A stretch of DNA of 32,781 nucleotides from an uncultured Clostridium sp. (lineage in GTDB: Bacteria; Bacillota; Clostridia; TANB77; CAG-508). The notes under the pieces are model-generated. The model saw only the letters and a list, made by a program, of their open reading frames with translations. It was not told the origin of the DNA and did not search any database. The stretch lies in NCBI GenBank assembly GCA_945865665.1, contig CAMBEE010000017.1:1-32781 (forward strand), written 5' to 3'. This document shows positions 8,230-13,860 of the stretch, piece after piece; positions within the stretch are counted from its first letter, which is position 1, and each line of letters begins with the position of its first letter. Made by a program: the position numbers and the translations under genes.

Positions 8230-8271
8230 CCTGTAAAACAGGATTAAAAAATTTAATTAGCTTTTGCTAAT
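8230..8271. promoter_or_regulatory. Two short palindromes upstream of the 166-residue gene (possible operators)
   Basis: CCTGTAAAACAGG (8230-8242) and ATTAGCTTTTGCTAAT (8256-8271) lie 49-90 bp before the start. The first is next to a minus-strand TATAAT (8222-8217). I could not find a matching -35. The rest of the 302-bp gap 8182-8483 holds only the glyQS terminator and AT-rich DNA. Confidence 0.35.
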
Positions 8272-8407
8272 ATTAAGTAAAAGTATATCACCATTTTCTA
8301 CAAAAGTAAACATTTTTCGTTATAAAATCAATTATTCAATTTTTATTTGTTTTTTTACATCAATTGTAACACTACAATAAAAGATAATTTTTCATTTATT
8401 AGACAAT

Positions 8408-8444
8408 AAAAAACACATATTAATTTTTTTGCAATCTAATATGT
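8408..8444 (-). terminator. Terminator of glyQS
   Basis: 8-bp stem ACATATTA/TAATATGT (8415-8422, 8437-8444) followed on the minus strand by G and six T, 40 bp after the glyQS stop. Confidence 0.75.
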
Positions 8445-8483
8445 ATTTTTTAAATATATCATTATGTCAACATTTTTTTTAAT

Positions 8484-9866
8484 TTAGAATTCAATTTTTT
8501 CCGCAATCCATGTCTCTAAGTCATCAATTTTAACTCTAACTTGTTCCATTGTATCTCTATCTCTAACAGTAACTGATTCATCCTCTAAAGTATCAAAATC
8601 AACAGTTACGCAATATGGAGTACCAATTTCATCTTCTCTTCTATAACGTTTACCAATTGAACCTGCTGAATCATAATCACACATGAATTTTTTAGCTAAT
8701 TTGCTATAAACTTCTTCTGCCTTATCTGATAATTTTTTAGATAATGGAAGTACCGCAACTTTGTAAGGTGCTAATGCTGGATGTAAATGTAAAACAACTC
8801 TTGTATCACCTTCTGCAATTTCTTCTTCATCATATGCGTTGCATAAAAATGCAAGAACTACTCTGTCTGCTCCTAATGATGGTTCAATTACATATGGTAC
8901 ATATTTTTCGTTTGTTTCTGGGTCTTGATATGATAAATCTTGTTTTGAATGATTCATATGTTGTGTTAAATCATAGTCAGTTCTATCAGCAATTCCCCAT
9001 AATTCTCCCCATCCAAATGGGAAAGCAAATTCTATGTCTGTTGTTGCCTTGCTATAAAATACTAATTCTTCTGGTGAATGGTCTCTTAATCTGATATTTT
9101 CTTTCTTCATACCAAGGTTTAATAAGAAGTTTTCACAATAATCTTTCCAATATTTATGCCACTCCAAATCTGTTCCTGGTTTGCAGAAAAATTCAAGTTC
9201 CATTTGTTCAAATTCTCTTGTTCTAAATGTAAAGTTTCCTGGTGTTATTTCGTTTCTAAATGCTTTACCAATTTGTGCAATTCCCATTGGCATTTTCTTT
9301 CTTGATGTACGTAATACATTTTTGAAATCAACAAATATTCCTTGTGCTGTTTCTGGTCTTAAATATACTGTTGATGTTGTATCTTCTGTTACTCCTTGGA
9401 ATGTTTTGAACATTAAGTTGAATTTTCTTATATCTGTAAAATTTGTTTTTCCACATGATGGACATGGTATTTTATTTTCATTTATGAAATTGATTAATTC
9501 TTCATCTGTCATTCCATCTGCTATCATGTCTTTTCCATTATCATGTGCCCATTCTTCTATTAATTTATCAGCTCTATGTCTTGTTTTACATTCTTTACAG
9601 TCTATTAATGGGTCTGAAAAACCTCCAACATGTCCTGATGCTACCCATGTTTCTGGGTTCATTAATATTGCTGCATCAAGTCCTACTATGTTTGGTTGTT
9701 CTTGTATGAATTTTTTTCTCCATGCTGCTTTTACATTGTTTTTTAATTCATTTCCTAAAGGCCCATAGTCCCAAGTATTTGCTAACCCTCCATAAATTTC
9801 TGATCCAGGATATATAAATCCTCTTCCTTTGCATAGTGCAACTAATGTGTCCATTGATTTTAACAT
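8484..9866 (-). CDS. glyQS: Glycyl-tRNA synthetase, alpha2 single-chain type
   Basis: This class II synthetase charges tRNA-Gly. It is the homodimeric type used by many Firmicutes, not the alpha/beta type. At 460 residues it is full length. It starts with [23 protein letters not shown], with the start chosen at ATG 9866 after GGGAGGA. Zinc-type cysteines occur in CKECKTRH and CPSCGKTN. The class II motif 2 region is [22 protein letters not shown], and motif 3 is at ~330-345 ([14 protein letters not shown]). The C-terminal anticodon-binding domain begins near 365 ([11 protein letters not shown]). It is controlled by the T-box leader upstream and ended by its own terminator. Confidence 0.96.
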   Translation of the reverse strand: MLKSMDTLVALCKGRGFIYPGSEIYGGLANTWDYGPLGNELKNNVKAAWRKKFIQEQPNIVGLDAAILMNPETWVASGHVGGFSDPLIDCKECKTRHRADKLIEEWAHDNGKDMIADGMTDEELINFINENKIPCPSCGKTNFTDIRKFNLMFKTFQGVTEDTTSTVYLRPETAQGIFVDFKNVLRTSRKKMPMGIAQIGKAFRNEITPGNFTFRTREFEQMELEFFCKPGTDLEWHKYWKDYCENFLLNLGMKKENIRLRDHSPEELVFYSKATTDIEFAFPFGWGELWGIADRTDYDLTQHMNHSKQDLSYQDPETNEKYVPYVIEPSLGADRVVLAFLCNAYDEEEIAEGDTRVVLHLHPALAPYKVAVLPLSKKLSDKAEEVYSKLAKKFMCDYDSAGSIGKRYRREDEIGTPYCVTVDFDTLEDESVTVRDRDTMEQVRVKIDDLETWIAEKIEF

Positions 9867-9944
9867 AATAAATCCTCCCTTTTCATATTATAAAATTATT
9901 GTATATCTTTGTGCCCGAAAAGCTTTATATTAACTTTTAGTATC

Positions 9945-10004
9945 AAAAAGCCAGAATCAAGATTTTGTACGCAGTGCAAACTGCTACAAAATCTAATTTC
10001 TGCC
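9945..10004 (-). terminator. Long hairpin with T tract between the T-box and glyQS
   Basis: The hairpin occupies 9950-10004. The inner stem is AGATTTTGTA/TACAAAATCT plus GCAGT/ACTGC with one bulged C, and the outer part extends to GCC...TGCC. On the minus strand it is followed by five T (9949-9945), so by form it is a second intrinsic terminator in the glyQS leader. It could also be a dispersed palindromic repeat. Confidence 0.55.
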
Positions 10005-10020
10005 ATATTTATCTTCTACA

Positions 10021-10047
10021 GAAAGTTATCATACTATGATAACTTTC
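10021..10047. repeat. Perfect 27-bp palindrome in the glyQS leader
   Basis: Arms of 13 bp (GAAAGTTATCATA and its complement) flank a single central base. It lies 10 bp downstream of the T-box terminator in the direction of transcription. Confidence 0.85.
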
Positions 10048-10056
10048 CTAGAATAT

Positions 10057-10234
10057 AAAAAAACTTCCGAGCCTAGCTATACATTTAGCTAGGGACGAAA
10101 GTTTAGTTCCGCGTTTCCACCCTAATTCTTAAAGTTTTGCTTTTGCATTACTTTAAGCACCTTAATTTTTATTACTCCAAAGCTCCCCATACTTATTTTA
10201 TTACGAATATTTCAGCTTACTATTCGCTCTCTTT
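10057..10234 (-). promoter_or_regulatory. T-box riboswitch leader of glyQS (glycine)
   Basis: A T-box leader senses uncharged tRNA and allows read-through of a terminator. On the minus strand one sees AAAGAGAGC (10234-10226) opening a short Stem I, its CGAATA/TATTCG upper helix, and GCTTTGGAGT closing it. The T-box sequence AGGGTGGAAACGCGG (10123-10109) follows. A terminator hairpin with arms around CCTAGCTA/TAGCTAGG then ends in seven T (10057-10063). The specifier is best read as GGA at 10186-10184, just before GC-TTTGGAG, which is a glycine codon. GGG and TGG overlap it, so this rests partly on alignment from memory. No promoter fits directly before Stem I. Confidence 0.88.
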
Positions 10235-10279
10235 AATAAAATGTCAAGTACTTTTTCTTTTTCATCGTAATTGTTTTAT

Positions 10280-10354
10280 TGGCAGGGGTAGAAGGACTCG
10301 AACCCTCACAGGCGGTTTTGGAGACCGATGTGCTACCATTGACACTATACCCCT
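10280..10354 (-). tRNA. tRNA-Trp (CCA anticodon)
   Basis: Acceptor arms AGGGGTA/TACCCCT pair perfectly. The anticodon loop is CTCCAAA, giving CCA, and the T-arm is GAGGG TTCGAGT CCTTC. The discriminator is G and the 3' CCA is encoded (10282-10280). The anticodon stem TCGGT/ACCGC has a U-C mismatch at its outermost pair (27-43). It is followed by 45 nt without a terminator and then the T-box leader, so the two may share a transcript. Confidence 0.93.
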
Positions 10355-10360
10355 ATAATA

Positions 10361-10389
10361 AATAAATGTCTTTTCTTAAGACATTTATT
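10361..10389 (-). repeat. 12-bp perfect stem-loop in the tRNA-Trp 5' leader
   Basis: AATAAATGTCTT (10361-10372) and its complement (10378-10389) enclose a 5-nt loop and sit exactly between the -10 box and the mature tRNA 5' end. No T tract follows, so it is not a terminator. It may guide 5' processing. Confidence 0.7.
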
Positions 10390-10418
10390 ATCTTAGCACA
10401 CTTTTTCATTTTTGACAA
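10390..10418 (-). promoter_or_regulatory. Promoter of tRNA-Trp (and probably the glyQS leader)
   Basis: On the minus strand: -35 TTGTCA (10418-10413), 17-bp spacer, extended TGC and -10 TAAGAT (10395-10390). Confidence 0.75.
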
Positions 10419-10452
10419 GTAGTCTGAAAAAATTTTTTAAATAATTTGTACA

Positions 10453-11466
10453 CTATACATTTAAATAATCTGTAAGCATCTTATTTTGATCTCTTTTCTG
10501 AACATACTCATCGATTTTAACATTTCGTATTCTATAAATATCAACATTATTTCCTTTGCTTTTAATCTTCGTAATATATGAGTTATTATAATTTAAAGTA
10601 CTTTCAATTTTCTCTTGATTTCCAATTACATCTATAATATATGGTGCTTTTATAGGACTACTATTAATTAAAATATATGTTCCACTAATATCCATCATAT
10701 CAGTCATATTAGTTATTCTCTGCCCATTTATTGATATTGCTTCAGCTCCGGCTGAATTTAGGTCATTTACTATTTGTAAAAAACTTAATGCTGATAATTT
10801 TGATTCATTTTCTTCTACAACAATTTCCAATCCTTTTCCAGTAACAGTTGATTTTCCAACTATTTTATTTGATTTATATAATCTTTCTATTTTATTAGCA
10901 TCAACTGAATAATTTGAAGATATATCTTTATTCGTTTTAAAAATTGTTATTTCATCATTTTTTTCTATTTTTATATCAATACCTGCTTTTTCAAGTGTTT
11001 CAACATATCCCTTATTTCGTGTAAGAGCACCATATATTGTTTCTGAATTTCCTATAGCTTTAATCGTAAAAGGATTTCCTATTTTTACACCATCTATTAA
11101 TATTACACTTCCATCACAAAAAATGTAAGTTGAATTGATTATTCTTTGATCATTTATAGATATTGCTTGACTTCCAGAATTTTTTAGTTCATCAATTAAT
11201 ATTATTAAATCTTCTTGATGTATCAAGTCATTACCATCCAAAATATTTATTGTGATTCCTTCACCTTTTACATCTGTAGCACCCATTAATTTTTCATTTT
11301 CTTCTATTTCTTTTGAAATATCAATTTTTTTAGTTACAGTTTTGTATGCTATATCTATCTTCTGCGGTATTCCTTGAAAATATGTTAAAATAATTGCAAC
11401 TAGCATAATTATTAAAATTATTAATACTGTAAGTTTTATTATTGTTATACCTTTGTTACTTTTCAT
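10453..11466 (-). CDS. Tandem DUF881 protein with pilin-like N-terminal helix
   Basis: This 337-residue protein has one N-terminal membrane helix and two DUF881 (YlxW/YlxX-type) domains. Repeat 1 (~65-170) has LIILIDELKNSGSQAISIND and the IKAIGNSETIYGAL end. Repeat 2 (~210-320) has FLQIVNDLNSAGAEAISING and DVIGNQEKIESTL. Usual members have a single domain, are extracytoplasmic, and are found near division or sporulation genes; the function is not settled. The N-terminus SNKGITIIKLTVLIILI resembles a type IV prepilin signal, but position 5 after the Gly is Lys rather than Glu. I start at ATG 11466, because the upstream ATG at 11475 directly abuts the AAGGA site. Confidence 0.85.
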   Translation of the reverse strand: MKSNKGITIIKLTVLIILIIMLVAIILTYFQGIPQKIDIAYKTVTKKIDISKEIEENEKLMGATDVKGEGITINILDGNDLIHQEDLIILIDELKNSGSQAISINDQRIINSTYIFCDGSVILIDGVKIGNPFTIKAIGNSETIYGALTRNKGYVETLEKAGIDIKIEKNDEITIFKTNKDISSNYSVDANKIERLYKSNKIVGKSTVTGKGLEIVVEENESKLSALSFLQIVNDLNSAGAEAISINGQRITNMTDMMDISGTYILINSSPIKAPYIIDVIGNQEKIESTLNYNNSYITKIKSKGNNVDIYRIRNVKIDEYVQKRDQNKMLTDYLNV

Positions 11467-11563
11467 TTTTATCATTCCTTAATACATACTTTTTCTTTTG
11501 ATTATTTACTATTTACATTTTACTAATAATTTTTTTTGATGTCAATTTTTTTGTAATATTTTC

Positions 11564-11592
11564 TTGAATTTTCCTATTTTTTATGTTATAAA
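11564..11592 (+). promoter_or_regulatory. Promoter of the M23 peptidase remnant
   Basis: TTGAAT (11564-11569), 17-bp spacer, extended TGT and TATAAA (11587-11592). An intact-looking promoter remains in front of a broken gene. Confidence 0.6.
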
Positions 11593-11682
11593 TTTTATAT
11601 TGTAGTTTTTATATTTTAACTCAAATTTTTCATTATATTAATTTCAATCAAAATATTTATTAAAATCAAATTTTAAAGGAGT

Positions 11683-12278
11683 GTGATTTTTATATCAAAT
11701 ATTTTTAAAAATTTCATAATCATAATTATTTTGTTTTCAGTTTTTATTTCTGTATTTTTCATTCCAGTAATTAATGGCAATAACTTAGGCAATTCGGATT
11801 CTTCAACAAAAGAAATTATCGGTTTTAATCCTAATGGATTTTTGTGGCCTTTACCTGGATACACAAGTATAAGTTCTCCATTTGGTCCAAGAAAATCCCC
11901 AACTGGCAGTGGTTCTGGATTTCACCATGGTACTGATATTCCCGCACCTGAAGGTACTAAATTCGTAGCAATAAATGATGGTGAAATTACCTTTCGTTCC
12001 TTTTTAGGTGCTGGTGGTTACACAATTACACTTTCTTTTGATAATTACAAGGTATCATATTGCCATGTTTCACCTAATTTTATCGTCAATGTTGGTGATT
12101 TTGTTAAGCAAGGTCAGGTTATTGGATATGTAGGTCCAAAATATGTTTATGGTGTTCCTGGTAATCCTTATTTTGATAGTTCTGGTAAGCCTACTAACGG
12201 CTCTACAACACGGTTGCCATCTACATTTACGGTTTTAGAATTGATGGTGAATATGTTAATCCTTTAAATTATTTTTAA
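11683..12278 (+). pseudogene. M23 family (LytM-type) peptidase, frameshifted at the catalytic HLH
   Basis: M23 enzymes are zinc endopeptidases that cut peptidoglycan cross-bridges outside the membrane. The product has an N-terminal hydrophobic anchor (~5-27), then SSPFGPRKSPTGSGSGFHHG with the first zinc motif HHGTD. Next come APEGT and HVSPNFIVNVGDFVKQGQVI, all normal. The expected final motif HLH is not in this frame. It is encoded at 12218-12226 one frame over, and the normal ending GFRIDGEYVNPLNYF is read from 12231 in the third frame, closing at 12278. The open frame instead ends at 12267 with an unrelated tail. Two +1 events about 15 bp apart explain this. The start is unclear: GTG 11683 is almost on top of AAAGGAG, and a non-ATG start just downstream is possible. 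Confidence 0.82.
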
Positions 12279-12279
12279 T

Positions 12280-12353
12280 ATCAAAAAAGCAAGGTCATTT
12301 ACTCCTTACTTTTAACATCGAAAAAGCAAGGATATTTATACCTTGCTTTTTTT
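12280..12353. terminator. Tandemly duplicated bidirectional terminator
   Basis: Copy 2 (12317-12353) has perfect arms AAAAAGCAAGG/CCTTGCTTTTT with T runs on both strands. Copy 1 (12280-12315) is the same sequence with one stem mismatch. Together they separate the M23 remnant (plus) from the zinc-ribbon gene (minus), whose last codons overlap the T run. Confidence 0.85.
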
Positions 12354-12720
12354 ACATATCGTCTTCTTCATTTTCTTCGTCTGAATCTCCACATCCTGAA
12401 CATCCACAGCAATGACCTGAACATCCATCATCCTCTTCATCATAAAGGTCTCCTGACCAATCTAGTTCAATTATATTTTTACATTCTGGACATTCAATTG
12501 CATTTTGGTTTTCATCTGAATCTATAACAAATTCATGCTCACAGTATGGACATACAATTTCCAAGTCAAATCCCTCATCATCATAAATATCAGTTTTTAT
12601 GTGGTCAACAATTTGTTGCATTTTATCCATTTTTTCATTCATTATTTTTTGATTTTCTTTTAATTCTTTTATCTCTTTTAAAAGATTTTCAACTTGTTCA
12701 TTTAAATTTAGTTCACTCAT
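12352..12720 (-). CDS. Coiled-coil zinc-ribbon protein with Cys-rich acidic tail
   Basis: At 122 residues it has an N-terminal coiled coil (~3-45, heptads rich in Leu, Lys and Glu). This is followed by a zinc ribbon CPYCEHEF...IECPECKNIIELDW (~57-90). The tail runs Glu/Asp - CSGHCCGCSGCG - Glu/Asp and could bind metal. It looks like the small CD1247-like or zinc-ribbon proteins that accompany efp in clostridia; the exact family is uncertain and the function unknown. The ATG at 12720 follows GAGAGAAT. It lies downstream of efp on the same strand, but an efp terminator stands between them. Confidence 0.78.
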   Translation of the reverse strand: MSELNLNEQVENLLKEIKELKENQKIMNEKMDKMQQIVDHIKTDIYDDEGFDLEIVCPYCEHEFVIDSDENQNAIECPECKNIIELDWSGDLYDEEDDGCSGHCCGCSGCGDSDEENEEDDM

Positions 12721-12810
12721 AAATATTCTCTCTTTCTTTTTATAATATTTTATAATAAACTTATGTTAATTTTTTATATAATAAGAGCTTTCATAACTTT
12801 CCTAATATAT

Positions 12811-12854
12811 AAAAAATTATATCCTAATATATTCTTAAAGTATATATTAGGATA
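12811..12854 (-). terminator. Terminator of efp
   Basis: 12-bp perfect stem (12820-12831 and 12843-12854) followed on the minus strand by AT and six T. Confidence 0.8.
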
Positions 12855-12871
12855 GTCTCTTTTATTATATT

Positions 12872-13438
12872 TTATACTCTTTCCATGTATTCACATGTTC
12901 TTGTATCAATTTTTAAAATATCACCAATATTTACAAACATAGGAACTTGTAATTCTAAACCTGTTTCTAATGTTGCTGGTTTTCCAGATGTTGTTGTTGT
13001 GTTTCCAGCAAATCCTGGTTCTGTATATGTTACTTCTAATTCGACAAATGTTGGAGGTTCAACTGCAAATACTTTTCCTTTGTATGAAAGAATTGTAACT
13101 TCCATATTTTCTTTTAAGTATTTTAAGCAATCTCCTAGTGTATCCTTATTTAAAGGCATTTGATCATATGTTTCATTATCCATGAAGTAATATAAATCAC
13201 CATCTGCATATAAATATTGCATTGTTTTCTTTTCTATTTCTGCTCCTGGAAATTTATCTGATGGGTTAAATGTTTTTTCTAATGTTGCCCCTGTTATTAC
13301 ATTTTTTAATTTTGTTCTTACAAATGCTGAACCTTTTCCTGGTTTTACGTGTTGGAATTCAACTACTCTGAATACGTTTCCTTCCATTTCGAATGTTGTT
13401 CCGTTTCTAAAATCTCCTGCTGAGTATACTCCTGCCAT
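12872..13438 (-). CDS. efp: Translation elongation factor P
   Basis: EF-P enters the E site of ribosomes stalled at polyproline stretches and restores peptide bond formation. At 188 residues it is full length with its three beta-barrel domains: the N-terminal KOW-like domain, the middle OB domain ([17 protein letters not shown]) and the C-terminal OB domain ending [17 protein letters not shown]. The functional tip is [10 protein letters not shown], with Lys35 as the position that is modified in some bacteria. No EpmA- or EpmB-type modifying gene is nearby. ATG 13438 follows GGGAGA. Confidence 0.97.
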   Translation of the reverse strand: MAGVYSAGDFRNGTTFEMEGNVFRVVEFQHVKPGKGSAFVRTKLKNVITGATLEKTFNPSDKFPGAEIEKKTMQYLYADGDLYYFMDNETYDQMPLNKDTLGDCLKYLKENMEVTILSYKGKVFAVEPPTFVELEVTYTEPGFAGNTTTTSGKPATLETGLELQVPMFVNIGDILKIDTRTCEYMERV

Positions 13439-13594
13439 TTTTATTTCTCCCTTCTCTAGCTTTGCCTTTAATCGTCATCCATAAGGATGTCAAATTTTTT
13501 TTGCTTTGCTTCTCATAAATTTTATTTTTTACTTTTATATTTTACTACATATTACTGGAAAAATCAACTATTTTGAAAATTTTATTATTTTTAC

Positions 13595-13623
13595 TAGACA
13601 TTTTTATTTAAATATGTTAATAT
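13595..13623 (+). promoter_or_regulatory. Promoter of tRNA-Leu
   Basis: TAGACA (13595-13600), 17-bp spacer, extended TGT and TAATAT (13618-13623), about 22 bp before the tRNA. Confidence 0.7.
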
Positions 13624-13644
13624 AGGTAAGTATTAAATAGTTAT

Positions 13645-13727
13645 GCCGATGTGGCGGAATTGGTAGACGCACACGACTCAAAATCGTGCGGGAAACCATG
13701 TGGGTTCGAGTCCCACCATCGGTACCA
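13645..13727 (+). tRNA. tRNA-Leu (CAA anticodon)
   Basis: Class II tRNA of 83 nt. The acceptor GCCGATG pairs with CATCGGT (first pair G-U), the anticodon loop CTCAAAA gives CAA for UUG codons, and a long variable arm CGGGAAACCATG follows. The T-arm is GTGGG TTCGAGT CCCAC and CCA is encoded. Confidence 0.95.
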
Positions 13728-13741
13728 TTTATAAAATAAGA

Positions 13742-13792
13742 AATCGTTGGAGCCCTGAAGCTAAAGGGATACAACGGTTTTTATATTTTTTT
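13742..13792 (+). terminator. Terminator of tRNA-Leu
   Basis: Stem CGTTG/CAACG with inner CCCT/AGGG, followed by TTTTTATATTTTTTT. Confidence 0.8.
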
Positions 13793-13851
13793 AAAAAGCG
13801 GCAAAAATGGGCATATTTTGACGTAGAAGTCCCAAAAATTTCCCATTTTTG
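13793..13851 (-). terminator. Stem-loop downstream of the 783-residue gene
   Basis: Perfect 10-bp arms CAAAAATGGG (13802-13811) and complement (13842-13851) enclose a 30-nt loop. A T5 tract follows on the minus strand a few bases later. The long loop is atypical for a terminator. Confidence 0.6.
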
Positions 13852-13860
13852 TAACAAATT

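Noticed and set aside
9893..10003. 36-codon minus-strand frame starting MAEIRFCSSLHCVQ before glyQS
   Set aside because: It runs through the terminator-like hairpin, lacks a ribosome binding site and reads as translated repeat sequence.
10184..10190. Tryptophan (TGG) specifier in the T-box, matching the adjacent tRNA-Trp
   Set aside because: TGG does occur one codon off, but the position relative to GC-TTTGGAG and the downstream glyQS favour GGA (glycine).
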